Shown here: one piece after another, positions 39,237-48,692 of the stretch
Layout of the letters: every line of letters begins with the position of its first letter
Position numbering within the stretch: position 1 is the stretch's first letter
Origin: Planctomycetota bacterium
GTDB taxonomy: Bacteria > Planctomycetota > Phycisphaerae > Sedimentisphaerales > Anaerohalosphaeraceae
Length of the DNA: 64,000 nt
Assembly (NCBI GenBank): GCA_019456225.1
Contig: VRUI01000015.1
Span: 16,649-80,648 of the forward strand
Reading direction: 5' to 3'
Program-made: the position numbers and the translations under genes
The notes under the pieces: generated by a model
Database searches by the model: none
Told to the model about the DNA's origin: nothing
What the model saw: only the letters and a program-made list of their open reading frames with translations

Positions 39237-41588
39237 CTATTCAACCTTAACTGCATCTGCCGGACAAACATTCCTGCAGGTATCGCAGCAAAAACATTTC
39301 TCCGTATCGATCTCATGCTTAACATACGGCGTAAACGCAATCGCATCCGCCGGGCACCTCTGGGCGCACACAGTACACCCGATACAATCATCCGTGATCG
39401 AGTAAGTTATCAACCCCTTACACTTACCCGCCGGACAACGCCCTTCTATATGAGCTTCATACTCATCTCTGAAATACTCTATCGTCGAAAGCACCGGGTT
39501 CGGCGCAGTCTTGCCAAGCCCGCACAAACTGCCCTTCTTAACCATCAGCGAAAGCTCGTAAAGTTTTTCAATATCACCCTTTTGCCCCTGCCCGGCGCAC
39601 AAACGCTCAAGTATATCGAGCATCCGGCGAGTCCCAACCCTGCAAAACGTACACTTACCGCAAGACTGGTTCTGCGTAAACTCCAGAAAATATCTGGCGA
39701 TATCAACCATACAATCCGTGTCGTCGAGAACCACCAGACCACCCGAACCCATGATCGCACCTGCCGCCGTAAGCGACTCATAATCAACCGAAATATCCGC
39801 CTTACCCGCCGGTATACACCCGCCCGAAGGCCCGCCTATCTGAACCGCCTTAAACGTTCGGCCGCCGCCGATGCCGCCGCCGATACCCTCAACGACCTGA
39901 CGCAGCGAAATACCCATAGGAACCTCTATAAGCCCGCCGTTAGCCACTTTACCGGCAAGAGCAAAAACCTTCGTACCGGAACTATTCACCGTTCCGTGTT
40001 CGGCAAACTTATCACCGCCGTTATTCAGTATCCACGGAACTGTCGAGTACGTCTCAACATTATTTATCAAAGTAGGCTTTCCCCAAAGCCCGCTCTCAGC
40101 CGGAAACGGAGGACGAAGCCTCGGCATCCCGCGTTTACCTTCAACGCTCGCCATAAGGGCGCTTTCCTCACCGCAGACAAAAGCACCTGCCCCCTGAACG
40201 ATCGTAAGCGAAAGCGAAAACCCGCTGCCAAAAATATCCCCGCCAAGCAAACCCGCCTCTTCGCATTTTTCGATAGCCTCTTCAATACGCTTAACAGCAA
40301 GCGGGTACTCTGCGCGAATATAAAGAAAGCCTTCGCTTGCGCCAACCGCCCGCGCCGCGATAGCAAGACCTTCGATAACCCGCAGCGGATAAGACTCCAT
40401 AAGCATCCGATCCATAAACGCGCCCGGATCGCCTTCGTCACCGTTACAAACAATATATTTAGTATCGCAGTCCTGCGCCTCAACAGCCCGCCATTTCAGA
40501 TGCGACGGGAAACCCGCACCGCCGCGTCCGCGAAGCCCGGATTTTTCGATCTCACCGATAACATCCTCGCGATCCATCTCGCCAAGGGTACGCTTAAATG
40601 CCTCGAAACCACCCTTAGAGACATATTCGTCAAGATCGACCGGATTGATAACACCGCAATGCTCGGTGGCAATATGTTCCTGTTTACCGAGAAAATCTGC
40701 GATATGACCCTCGCGAACTTCGGCCTCATGGCAGCAAAGATCGACCCCGACATTATCCGAAACAACCCTGTCAAGCAAACCGCTAACAGAATTCATCAAC
40801 CGCTTTCCAAAACTGCTCGGCTTAAAGTGGGCAAGAATAATTGACCTCGCTTCTTTAGGTTCAACAGTCGTATAAAGAAAAGTCTTACCGTCCGGCAAAA
40901 CGATCTCAAGCAGCGGCGTCTGGTAACACATTCCAACACACCCGACTTGCTTAATCTCAGCTTTTATCGCAGTCTCGGTGAGCACATCTTCAATCGCATC
41001 AAGCAGTTTACCGCTGCCCCTGGCCACGCAGCATGAACCAAGCCCGATACGAATCTCACCTTCAGGATGAATCTTCGCTGCACCATCGCCTTTTTTCTTA
41101 TCCTTCTTCTTAATGCTGTCGCGCCGAAGAAAATCCTCCAAAACTGCCCCAACCCCATCGCACGTCAAATGCCCGTACGTAATCTCGCCGATCTGAACAG
41201 CCGGCGCAAGAGTGCAGCACCCAAGACAGGCAACCTTCTCAACCGTAAACAAACCGTCCGCATCGGTATCGCCGCCGCTTTCGATCTTCAAGTGCCGCAA
41301 AAACGCATCATAAACAAGCGACGCACCCTTAACATGACAAGCCGTCCCAACGCAAATCTTAATAATATGCTCACCGCATGGCGTATGGCGAAACTGATCG
41401 TAAAAAGTAGAAATCCCGGCAATCGCCGAAGGAGTGATCTCCGTAAGCTCGCAAATCCGCTCAAGCACTTCAACCGGAAGATACCCGTAATGCCCCTGCG
41501 CAGCCTGCAAAAGCTCCAGCACACGGTCCTTACCTCTGCCGATACGACCGACCGCGTCATCTAAAAATGTCAGATCAACTTCGCTCAT
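39237..41588 (-). CDS. NuoE-thioredoxin-NuoF-ferredoxin fusion, NADH-oxidoreductase subunit
   Basis: A 783-residue four-part fusion. Residues 1-150: NuoE-like, [2Fe-2S] (TPCGEHIIKICVGTACHVKG, CLGCC). Residues 170-255: a second thioredoxin-like [2Fe-2S] domain (GSCCVARGSGKLL, GCVGMC). Residues 310-710: NuoF with the NADH/FMN loop SGLRGRGGAGFPSHLKW and the N3-type cluster CGKCTFCRVGTRR. The C-terminus has two 4Fe-4S motifs (CIGCTVCAQRCP, CFCCDTCRNVCP). This is the layout of NADH-linked bifurcating subunits (HydB/HndC). The ATG shares one base with the previous stop (TGATG). It should exchange electrons between NADH and ferredoxin or the GltD-like partner. Confidence 0.92.
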   Translation of the reverse strand: MSEVDLTFLDDAVGRIGRGKDRVLELLQAAQGHYGYLPVEVLERICELTEITPSAIAGISTFYDQFRHTPCGEHIIKICVGTACHVKGASLVYDAFLRHLKIESGGDTDADGLFTVEKVACLGCCTLAPAVQIGEITYGHLTCDGVGAVLEDFLRRDSIKKKDKKKGDGAAKIHPEGEIRIGLGSCCVARGSGKLLDAIEDVLTETAIKAEIKQVGCVGMCYQTPLLEIVLPDGKTFLYTTVEPKEARSIILAHFKPSSFGKRLMNSVSGLLDRVVSDNVGVDLCCHEAEVREGHIADFLGKQEHIATEHCGVINPVDLDEYVSKGGFEAFKRTLGEMDREDVIGEIEKSGLRGRGGAGFPSHLKWRAVEAQDCDTKYIVCNGDEGDPGAFMDRMLMESYPLRVIEGLAIAARAVGASEGFLYIRAEYPLAVKRIEEAIEKCEEAGLLGGDIFGSGFSLSLTIVQGAGAFVCGEESALMASVEGKRGMPRLRPPFPAESGLWGKPTLINNVETYSTVPWILNNGGDKFAEHGTVNSSGTKVFALAGKVANGGLIEVPMGISLRQVVEGIGGGIGGGRTFKAVQIGGPSGGCIPAGKADISVDYESLTAAGAIMGSGGLVVLDDTDCMVDIARYFLEFTQNQSCGKCTFCRVGTRRMLDILERLCAGQGQKGDIEKLYELSLMVKKGSLCGLGKTAPNPVLSTIEYFRDEYEAHIEGRCPAGKCKGLITYSITDDCIGCTVCAQRCPADAIAFTPYVKHEIDTEKCFCCDTCRNVCPADAVKVE

Positions 41589-43276
41589 CAATCCTTCTTC
41601 CCAATACAGTAAAGATTTTTATTGCCGCGAATATACATCCGCCCGTCAGCGAACGCAGGAGACGCAAAACAACGCTCACCAAGTTTACTCCGCGAAATTT
41701 CCTTATAGTTGAGCCCCGTTTCAGCAACGATAAGATTACCCTTTTCAGAGATCATTACCAGCTTACCGCCGACAATAGAAGGAGAGGACTGGAACATCTC
41801 GTCCAGATCCTTATCCCAAACCACTTTGCCGCCCTTAAAATCTATACACGTAAGCACACCATCACTCGAAAGTATATACAAAAACTCACCATCGCTAACC
41901 GGGCTGCAGATATCCGGCACATCAACCTCATCATTTTTCCACGCAATGTGGCTTTTCGTAACATCACCACGCCCGCCCCTTTTAATTGCCATAACCTCAT
42001 CATTAGGCTTAATAACAAAAACCAAACCGCCGGCATAAACAGAAGAGGGAGCAATGTCTTCAGCCTCACATTCAACCCGCCAAAGCTCGGCGCCGGTCCC
42101 TGCGTCATAGGAGATAGCAAAAGGCTTGGCGCAAGTAATGATCTGGCTCTTGCCCTCGACATCAACAACAACCGGAGACGTCCACGAATTGGCAACAGGT
42201 CTGTTAATCTGCCACACCGGCTGCCCGGAAAAACCGTCCAACGCATACAACTTCGATAGATTATCGTCATCGGCTCCCTGGTCATACTGAATGATCAGCA
42301 ACTTCTTATACATCGCAAGCGAAGAGGCATAACCGTAAACACTATCAGGAACGCCAAGAAATTTCGCCCAAACCTTCTTACCGCTAAAATCGAACGCAAC
42401 AACATCTCCGGTCGCAAAAATCGCATAAACCCGCTTACCGTCAACGGCCAAAGTAGGAGCCGAAAAACCCGTATCTTCCATAGGCTCAACCTCAGCCCCC
42501 TCAGGAAGCATACTCTCAACATCTCTGGTCCAAACCGGCTTACCGGTTTTGGCATCATAACAGTAAACCTGCAATTTCTTTTCATCGCCGCCTGAAAGAA
42601 AAACAAAATCGCCCCACAAAACCGGCGAATTCATACCGTCCATAGGAACAGGACTTTTCCAAAGCACCCCAGTTCCGCTTTCCCCGTCAAACTCAAGAGA
42701 AACATCTTTGTGTTTACTTACCCCGCTGCCGTCCGGACCTCTGAATGTCGGCCACCCAGCCAAAAACTGCTCCCACGTATCCTCGGCAACATACTCAACC
42801 GATGGCTTAAAACCTATCAAAACCCCCAACAAAAGCAAAACTGCAAATCCGCCCCAGACAAATCGCCGTGACAGAATAGTCCGGCGTTCTTGCCCCACAC
42901 CATCAGTAGTTTCGCCTTCAACAACAGGCTTAACCCCGCCAAGCCCCCCGGCATATTTTAAGCAACCAACAAAAACACCCAATCCGCAAAGCAGCAGCAC
43001 CGCCCCTTTACCCGAAAACGCCAGCCACCTCATCCGTCTATTCCGAATCTCAAGATCAAACTGCCGAATCTCACCGGCAAGCTTCTGGTTATCCGGATGA
43101 TCCCTGAAAACATTCTTCATGTCTTCAAGCTGCTTTTCCATACCCGGCTCAACGCTTAACCGCCGGCTGTAATTGACAAACATAAACCCTGCAACTATCA
43201 GCGAAAACACCCCTGCAATAACAGCAACCCGAATCGCCGTCGTCCGTTTCATTTCCAGCGTAATCCCATCCATCAT
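41588..43276 (-). CDS. Membrane-anchored PQQ-like beta-propeller protein
   Basis: A 562-residue protein. N-terminal membrane segments (about 14-34, 78-98, 120-140) are followed by a propeller domain from about 160 (WPTFRGPDGSGVSKH) with PQQ-like blades (VYCYDAKTGKPVWTRD, LYALDGFSGQPVW, LTCIDFKGGKVVW). A short coiled region lies between the first two helices. The gene overlaps the upstream NapH-like gene by 4 bases and the downstream NuoEF gene by one base, so the three are clearly one translational unit. It may dock periplasmic Fe-S proteins to the membrane complex. Confidence 0.85.
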   Translation of the reverse strand: MMDGITLEMKRTTAIRVAVIAGVFSLIVAGFMFVNYSRRLSVEPGMEKQLEDMKNVFRDHPDNQKLAGEIRQFDLEIRNRRMRWLAFSGKGAVLLLCGLGVFVGCLKYAGGLGGVKPVVEGETTDGVGQERRTILSRRFVWGGFAVLLLLGVLIGFKPSVEYVAEDTWEQFLAGWPTFRGPDGSGVSKHKDVSLEFDGESGTGVLWKSPVPMDGMNSPVLWGDFVFLSGGDEKKLQVYCYDAKTGKPVWTRDVESMLPEGAEVEPMEDTGFSAPTLAVDGKRVYAIFATGDVVAFDFSGKKVWAKFLGVPDSVYGYASSLAMYKKLLIIQYDQGADDDNLSKLYALDGFSGQPVWQINRPVANSWTSPVVVDVEGKSQIITCAKPFAISYDAGTGAELWRVECEAEDIAPSSVYAGGLVFVIKPNDEVMAIKRGGRGDVTKSHIAWKNDEVDVPDICSPVSDGEFLYILSSDGVLTCIDFKGGKVVWDKDLDEMFQSSPSIVGGKLVMISEKGNLIVAETGLNYKEISRSKLGERCFASPAFADGRMYIRGNKNLYCIGKKD

Positions 43277-44586
43277 AAGTCCCCCCCGCCGTTCGCACTT
43301 GCGACATTACCCAATCGAACATGCTCCCTCGGACAATAACTATAGCACCGCCCGCAGGCAAGACAACCGGCCCTGGATGCGATATAATCTTCACGTTTAA
43401 AACGTATGGAAAGCAGTATTAACTTCAAGCCAATAACAAGGGCGACAAAACCGCCAAAGAAAAATCCGCCAGTCTTAAACTTAGCCTTAATAGCATCGGC
43501 GTCACTATAAAGATCTTCAACTTTGGCCCCCGACGCCCTGAAGGCAAGGCTCGCATCAATCGTTCCCTCGACCGTACCGGCATCTTCCATAAATATCCGG
43601 TCTGCAAGCCGAACCCTCGCATCAACCCTGCTCGCGCTACCGCTAACAAAACCACCGGCCCAAACACCAACCGCGGCGATCACCGGCAAGAGCAAAATCA
43701 ACACACCAAGCAATTTCTTATTAACACGATAAGTCTCACCCGGCCACTCAGCGGTAGGAGTCTCGATAGCCCCGAAAGGACATGAACCCTCACACAACCG
43801 GCACTTAACACACTCATCAGGAGTGATAGTAACCTTACGTTTGGAAAGCCTGGAAAGCTGCCGCAATATCACCCCATACGGGCAAAGAAATCTACAGTAC
43901 GGCCGCCCCACAAAAACACCAACCAATAAAAAACACGCCCCGAACACGATCATATTGATCGACCCGCTCCTGCGGAAAAACCCGATGAACGGATCGTATC
44001 GGCAAATTATAAAAGCACTCCCCGTCGCCGCAAACCAAACCGCCGCCCCAAGATAAACATAGGCAAGCAACCGCAAAACACTCTCAACCGGACGGGCAAC
44101 CTTCATAGGACGAAGCAGCACAAGGTCCTGCAACGCCCCCAGCGGACAAACACAACCGCAAAACGTACGCCCAAAAAACAAAGTAAACACCAATGGAAGC
44201 ACAAAGAACAGAAGCGCCAAAAACGGAATGACATACCCGTTTTCAAACAGCGACAAACTCACATTACCGATAGCTCCGATAGAACAAATGCACCCCTTGC
44301 GGTAAAACCCGAAATAAACCAGAGACACCATCATCAAAAGGAAAACACCCTTACGGCAGCGTTTGTGATAAACGAAATAGACCGACAGCGAAAGAGCTAA
44401 AACCAAAACCGAAACGTCGACATACTCCAGCAAATTCTCGCGGGGCCCCGGAACCTCAGTCTTCGGAAGCACATAATCACCCTCAAACTCGGGCGGAGGT
44501 ACATTGACCGCACCCAATAGAGCCGGGCAAGCAAACACCACAACCGCAAAAGCAATTGATGCAAATCCTGTAAGTCGTCTAATCAA
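43273..44586 (-). CDS. NapH/NosR-like membrane polyferredoxin
   Basis: A 437-residue protein with a signal peptide-like start and about seven helices. Two CxxxCP motifs (FCGCVCPLGALQD, YCRFLCPYGVILR) and a full 4Fe-4S motif (CVKCRLCEGSCPFGAIE) define the NapH/NosR C-terminal family. A last CLACGRCYSYCP motif binds another cluster. A GCICSIGAIGNV motif lies in an early loop. No FMN domain is apparent. It overlaps both neighbours by 4 bases. It probably couples quinone or cytosolic electrons to the Tat-exported ferredoxin encoded just upstream. Confidence 0.85.
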   Translation of the reverse strand: MIRRLTGFASIAFAVVVFACPALLGAVNVPPPEFEGDYVLPKTEVPGPRENLLEYVDVSVLVLALSLSVYFVYHKRCRKGVFLLMMVSLVYFGFYRKGCICSIGAIGNVSLSLFENGYVIPFLALLFFVLPLVFTLFFGRTFCGCVCPLGALQDLVLLRPMKVARPVESVLRLLAYVYLGAAVWFAATGSAFIICRYDPFIGFFRRSGSINMIVFGACFLLVGVFVGRPYCRFLCPYGVILRQLSRLSKRKVTITPDECVKCRLCEGSCPFGAIETPTAEWPGETYRVNKKLLGVLILLLPVIAAVGVWAGGFVSGSASRVDARVRLADRIFMEDAGTVEGTIDASLAFRASGAKVEDLYSDADAIKAKFKTGGFFFGGFVALVIGLKLILLSIRFKREDYIASRAGCLACGRCYSYCPREHVRLGNVASANGGGDL

Positions 44587-45137
44587 TGCGCCTGCCCCTT
44601 AATCAAATACGGTTTATCGACGCCAACCCGCACAAACGCAACCGAAGGACACGCAACCGCGATAGAACACTCATTGCAGTTGAGACACCGGTCATGCCGA
44701 ACCTGCAAAAACAACGACCCGTTCCCAAAAGCACTGCAACCCTTAACGCATTTAGCGCAGCCGTTGCAGAGCTTCTCGTCGATCGAATACTTGTAATACG
44801 GATGTTCGACATATTTACGCCCGATAGCCCCGGTCGGGCAAAGCTGATTTTCAGCAGCCGTATCCAACGCAACTGGTTCAGGCTCATAATACCCCGTACA
44901 CAACTTGCAGTACCCGCACATCGCATGCTTGTGAACACACTTAACCGCCGACTCTTCCAAAACGCAGTATGTCGCGCAATTACCGCACGAGATACATTTA
45001 AACGGATCGATCTGCCAGACGAAATCCTTGCCGGCAGCCTTACTCGCCGCAAACCCGGCAGCAAGACCAACTGCGCCAAGTGCACCGCCCCAGCAGCACT
45101 CACGCAAAAAACGACGCCGACTCATATTATCTTTCAT
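44583..45137 (-). CDS. Tat-exported multi-cluster ferredoxin
   Basis: A 184-residue protein from ATG 45137 (or 45125), beginning with a twin-arginine signal (MSRRRFLRECCWGGALG). Cluster motifs: CISCGNCATYC, CVHKHAMCGYCKLC, CNGCAKCVKGC and CLNCNECSIAVACP, so three to four 4Fe-4S clusters. An upstream in-frame extension to 45347 lies over the neighbouring Tat protein gene and lacks a start signal, so the short start is preferred. The gene overlaps its upstream neighbour by 11 bases and the NapH-like gene by 4. It resembles NrfC/NapG-type periplasmic electron carriers. Confidence 0.85.
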   Translation of the reverse strand: MKDNMSRRRFLRECCWGGALGAVGLAAGFAASKAAGKDFVWQIDPFKCISCGNCATYCVLEESAVKCVHKHAMCGYCKLCTGYYEPEPVALDTAAENQLCPTGAIGRKYVEHPYYKYSIDEKLCNGCAKCVKGCSAFGNGSLFLQVRHDRCLNCNECSIAVACPSVAFVRVGVDKPYLIKGQAH

Positions 45138-45390
45138 CGCCGCCTCCAATACCGCCGCCGCCTTGCCGGCTTTCCTTAAACGAAACAGCAAGCGGCAATC
45201 CGCAATCACCAAAAGCACCGCACCCGCCGCAAACCCCGCGCCCAACACACTTCCCTTCGCGCAAAAGCCGCCGCCGCTTAGCCTCACCGAACACGGCAAC
45301 TCCGCCAAGCAAACCAAGCACACCAAACCGCGCAAAGCCCACAACAAACCCGCGACGCTTAATCAAATTGTCATTATCAGTTTTACTCAT
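45127..45390 (-). CDS. Small twin-arginine Cys-motif protein
   Basis: An 87-residue protein beginning at ATG 45390 with a Tat-like signal (IKRRGFVVGFARFGVLGLLG), followed by a basic patch and the motif C-x5-C-x2-C-x5-C (CVGRGVCGGCGAFGDC) ahead of GLPLAV. The four cysteines could hold one Fe-S cluster. Its end overlaps the ferredoxin start by 11 bases. The same DNA can also be read in another frame as an extension of the ferredoxin; the signal peptide and Cys motif in this frame favour this reading. Family name unknown to me. Confidence 0.65.
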   Translation of the reverse strand: MSKTDNDNLIKRRGFVVGFARFGVLGLLGGVAVFGEAKRRRLLREGKCVGRGVCGGCGAFGDCGLPLAVSFKESRQGGGGIGGGDER

Positions 45391-45415
45391 TGTTTGTAAT
45401 CCCGAACCCACTCAT

Positions 45416-45480
45416 TGTCATCCCGGGCTTGACCCGGGATCCAGAATAAAAACAGTCTTCGCCGAAGGCGGCTTCCTTCT
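45416..45480. repeat. Composite palindromic intergenic repeat (copy 1)
   Basis: Hairpin TCCCGGGCTTGACCCGGGA, spacer CCAGAATAAAA, then CTTCGCCGAAGGCGGCTTCC. The same two-part unit recurs at 50664-50726. A decamer array AATCCGCGTAATCTGCGTAA follows at 45502-45530, and a CCGTAGGGTGGGCCATGCCC palindrome at 45547. Confidence 0.75.
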
Positions 45481-45600
45481 TTTCTTTTTATTTTATTTAT
45501 TAAATCCGCGTAATCTGCGTAATCCGCGGATAATTCTTTTATTAGTCCGTAGGGTGGGCCATGCCCACCAAAAGCCCACTTTTATCTTTTCTTTTTTTAC

Positions 45601-45630
45601 TTAGTGTTAATTAGTGTTAATTAGTGGTTC
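45601..45630 (-). repeat. Decamer tandem repeat at the 3' end of the NHL gene
   Basis: TTAGTGTTAA twice, then TTAGTGGTTC. On the minus strand it encodes the last residues (PLINTN) and stop of the NHL protein. A related array lies at 48656-48692. Confidence 0.75.
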
Positions 45631-46626
45631 AATTTTCCGCACAAAATACCGCACAACTCCGGAACGAGTATCCAAAACATAAATCTTCCCATCAGAATCA
45701 ACGGCAACATCAAACCCGCCGCTCTGGCAATCGGCCGGAAACGCGCATGCCTTCGCCACACCGCCCGGTACAAGAGCATCAACCCCTGCAACAACACCGG
45801 AAAACTTGCCGTCTTCATCATACAACTTAACACGGACAAGCCCCTTTTCAACCGTCACAAAACTGCCGTCGCCAAGTATAGCAAAATTGACCGGATTACA
45901 ACACCCGCAAAAACCTTCGATTTTAATGCCAGGCTCGCCCCATGAAAATTCCAGATCGCCGTCAAAAGTATAAGCCTCGATGCGATGCTCACCGGGATTA
46001 ACCACCCGAAGCAAACCGTCCGACGCGACTGCAAGATCGAAATAAGGACTCGGAATAACAAACCCGCTGATATTGCGTTTCTCATCCTTCCTGCCGATCT
46101 CGTTTACAACATTACCCTCAAGATCATAACGAACAACAACCCGCCTGCCCGCATCGGCAACGAAAATATTGTCCTCATAAACCGCGATGCTCGTAAACAA
46201 TGCCTTCTCGCCGCCGCTGTCCCAGACACCGATCTGCTTTCCTGCGCCGCTATAAACCTCAACATGCCCGTCAACCCCAACAAATACCTTACCGCCCTCA
46301 CCAACCGCCAGACACCGAGGCATTCCGGAAAGCTTAATATCCTTACCGCCAACAACACGAATCATATTATCACCGGCAACATAAATCTTCTTACCCGAAA
46401 CAGCGATAGCCTTGCAAGCCTTCATCCCGGTATCAAACCGCTCCGGCAATTCCTGGTACATCACAAGCTTAGCGTCGGTCTTGCCATACTCGGAGACATC
46501 ATACGTAAACTCGTCACCAAGCCCGCTGCCGCTATCACCGCTGCCGTCAATTAACCAAACCGCTACCCCGCCGACAACAACAGCAGCACCAACAAAAACC
46601 CAGATTAAAATATCATTCTTTTTCAT
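45607..46626 (-). CDS. Membrane-anchored NHL-repeat propeller protein
   Basis: A 339-residue protein with one N-terminal membrane helix (8-27) and about six NHL-type blades (KAIAVSGKKIYVAGDN, GRRVVVRYDLEGNVV, GEHRIEAYTFDGDLEF, FDVAVDSDGKIYVLD). A conserved FCGCCNP segment between blades places three cysteines together, perhaps for metal or cluster contact. Proteins of this type frequently precede NapH-like and Tat-ferredoxin genes in planctomycetes, so a role in the same periplasmic redox assembly is plausible. The last codons and the stop derive from a decamer repeat. Confidence 0.82.
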   Translation of the reverse strand: MKKNDILIWVFVGAAVVVGGVAVWLIDGSGDSGSGLGDEFTYDVSEYGKTDAKLVMYQELPERFDTGMKACKAIAVSGKKIYVAGDNMIRVVGGKDIKLSGMPRCLAVGEGGKVFVGVDGHVEVYSGAGKQIGVWDSGGEKALFTSIAVYEDNIFVADAGRRVVVRYDLEGNVVNEIGRKDEKRNISGFVIPSPYFDLAVASDGLLRVVNPGEHRIEAYTFDGDLEFSWGEPGIKIEGFCGCCNPVNFAILGDGSFVTVEKGLVRVKLYDEDGKFSGVVAGVDALVPGGVAKACAFPADCQSGGFDVAVDSDGKIYVLDTRSGVVRYFVRKIEPLINTN

Positions 46627-46640
46627 AGTTCACCTTGACT

Positions 46641-46670
46641 GTAAACGACTCACGACTCACAACTTACGAA
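46641..46670 (-). repeat. Degenerate heptanucleotide tandem repeat at the end of dxs
   Basis: Units AACGACT, CACGACT, CACAACT, TACGAAC. The dxs TGA stop (46657-46659) lies inside the array. Confidence 0.7.
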
Positions 46671-48546
46671 CAACCTCAGCGATCCGCTCGGCACTAATGC
46701 CCATCATATCAAGCTGCACCGAGCGCTTTGCCGCCTTAATAAACTCATCGCCGGCGCCAAGGCATATCACCTTACCGTTCTTTTCACCGCCGCCCTGCTG
46801 CGTCTTCGCCGCGATCGCCTCCATAACTGCCGAACCGAACCCGCACGCGACGCTATGATCTTCTACGGTTATTATCATTTTTCCGGCAAAAAAGAGCGAA
46901 ACGATTTCCGCGTCAAGCGGCTTTGCGAACCGGGCATTTACAACCCCGACTTTCAAACCTTCTTCCGCCAGTTTATCGGCAGCGGTCAAAGCCTCACTGA
47001 CAATACAACCGCAAGCCGCCAAAACAACATCGCAATCAGTATCACGCAAAACCACACTCTTACCGCTGACAAACGCCGGCCTCTTATCGTCGCCGATCAT
47101 ATCAGCATCGGCAACTGCATCCTTAGGATACCGTATCGCCACCGCCTTACCGCTCGCCGTCGCATAAGCAAGCGCAGCCTTAAGTTCACCGGCATCGGCA
47201 GGTGCGATCACCTCAAGATTCGGCAAGCACCGCAAATACCCGATATCCAGCAGCCCATGGTGCGTAGGTCCGTCATTACCGACAACCCCGCTGCGGTCGA
47301 TACAGAACACAACACCAAGCCCCTGCAGCGATACCTCCTGGAAAATCTGGTCGAACCCGCGCTGCAAAAAAGTCGAGTAAATACAAACCACAGGCTTGAG
47401 ACCCTGCTTTGCAAGTCCCGCCGCAATATCAACCCCAATACTCTCGGCGATACCAACATCATAATACCTCTCCGGAAACTTCTCGCGAAATCCGCCAAGC
47501 CCCGTCCCGTCGGTCATCGCCGCCGTGATAGCGACGATACGCTCATCCTTTTCGGCAAGTTCAACAACAGTCTCGCCAAATACCTGCGTAAAAGTCTTAT
47601 TGCCGGACTTCATTAAACCATTACCATCTTTTTTATCGAACGGACCGGTCGAATGAAACTTGCTCGGATTATCGTCGGCAGGCAAAAATCCCTTACCCTT
47701 ACGAGTGTAAACATGCAGTATCGCAGGCCGATCAAGATCCTTGAAACCCTTGAAAAGTTTGATAAGTGAACCGATATCATGACCGTCAACCGGACCGAAA
47801 TACGGAATGTTCATACTCTCAAAAAGTCTGCTCGGAGTGATAGCCATACGCAAAGTCCTGGTAAACCCGTGGAGAGCGCCCTCCATCTTTTTGCCGATCA
47901 CCGGAAGATGCTCGAGTATCTTATCAGTCCGCCGACGAAGATCTTCATAAGTATGAGACAGCCGAACCTTCGACAAAAACTTCGCTACGGCACCTTCGGT
48001 TACATCAATAGCCATCGAATTATCGTTAAGCACGATCAGCATCTGCCGCTTGGCAAGGCCTAAGTTATTCAGTGCCTCAAAAGAAACACCATTAACAATA
48101 CTCGCGTCACCGACAAGAGCGACAACACTCTCATCGGTACCCTTTTGCTGCCCGCCAAGAGCCATACCAAGTGCCGTAGGTATCGAGGTACCCGCATGAC
48201 CGACAGAAAAAATGTCATACTCGCTTTCTTCGGGATTCGGAAAACCGCTAAGCCCGTCCTGCTGACGAAGACCCGCAAAATCATCCCTGCGGCCCGTAAG
48301 AATCTTATGAGCATAACACTGATGCCCGACATCCCACAAAAGCTTGTCTCTCTTGAAATCAAAAACATAATGCAGAGCGATAGTAAGGTCGACGACCCCA
48401 AGATTACTGGCAAGATGCCCGCCGGTAACGCTGACTGAGTGAGTAATATGATCGCGAATCTCTTCTGCAAGCACGCCAAGATCATCAACAGAAAGCCCGC
48501 GCAGATCAAAAGGAGAATTAATCTTATCAAGCAGTATACCCATCAA
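46657..48546 (-). CDS. dxs: 1-deoxy-D-xylulose-5-phosphate synthase
   Basis: A 629-residue enzyme, full family length. It makes DXP from pyruvate and glyceraldehyde-3-phosphate, the first step of the MEP isoprenoid pathway. Seen here: ASNLGVVDLTIALHYVF, DVGHQCYAHKILTGR, the TPP motif GDASIVNG...LNDNSMAI, the central FGPVDGHD and the transketolase pyrimidine domain (YYDVGIAES). It sits between the polyprenyl synthase gene upstream and the NHL/Fe-S genes downstream on one strand. That placement suggests precursor supply for a dedicated product, though dxs is also housekeeping. Confidence 0.97.
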   Translation of the reverse strand: MMGILLDKINSPFDLRGLSVDDLGVLAEEIRDHITHSVSVTGGHLASNLGVVDLTIALHYVFDFKRDKLLWDVGHQCYAHKILTGRRDDFAGLRQQDGLSGFPNPEESEYDIFSVGHAGTSIPTALGMALGGQQKGTDESVVALVGDASIVNGVSFEALNNLGLAKRQMLIVLNDNSMAIDVTEGAVAKFLSKVRLSHTYEDLRRRTDKILEHLPVIGKKMEGALHGFTRTLRMAITPSRLFESMNIPYFGPVDGHDIGSLIKLFKGFKDLDRPAILHVYTRKGKGFLPADDNPSKFHSTGPFDKKDGNGLMKSGNKTFTQVFGETVVELAEKDERIVAITAAMTDGTGLGGFREKFPERYYDVGIAESIGVDIAAGLAKQGLKPVVCIYSTFLQRGFDQIFQEVSLQGLGVVFCIDRSGVVGNDGPTHHGLLDIGYLRCLPNLEVIAPADAGELKAALAYATASGKAVAIRYPKDAVADADMIGDDKRPAFVSGKSVVLRDTDCDVVLAACGCIVSEALTAADKLAEEGLKVGVVNARFAKPLDAEIVSLFFAGKMIITVEDHSVACGFGSAVMEAIAAKTQQGGGEKNGKVICLGAGDEFIKAAKRSVQLDMMGISAERIAEVVRKL

Positions 48547-48576
48547 AAACTTTCATTTTAAATCTAGCAATTAGCT

Positions 48577-48692
48577 CCGTAGCATGGGCTGTGCCCATGC
48601 TGATAAAAAAGCATCGCCGAAGGCGAATCCTAATTATAGCTTTTTATTTTTTTCTATTAGTGTCAATTAGTGTTAATTCGTGGTTCAATTTT
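48577..48692. repeat. Palindromic repeat plus decamer array between ispA-like gene and dxs
   Basis: CCGTAGCATGGGCTGTGCCC palindrome, then AAAAAAGCATCGCCGAAGGC (48605-48624), a hairpin of the AAAATAGC family. A decamer array follows: ATTAGTGTCAATTAGTGTTA, ending at the polyprenyl synthase stop. Confidence 0.65.

Noticed and set aside
38451..40844. Long open frame (797 codons) on the plus strand opposite the NuoEF and GltD-like genes
   Set aside because: It is antisense to two well-conserved genes, has no domain, and is rich in Arg, Thr and Asn as expected from mirrored codon bias.
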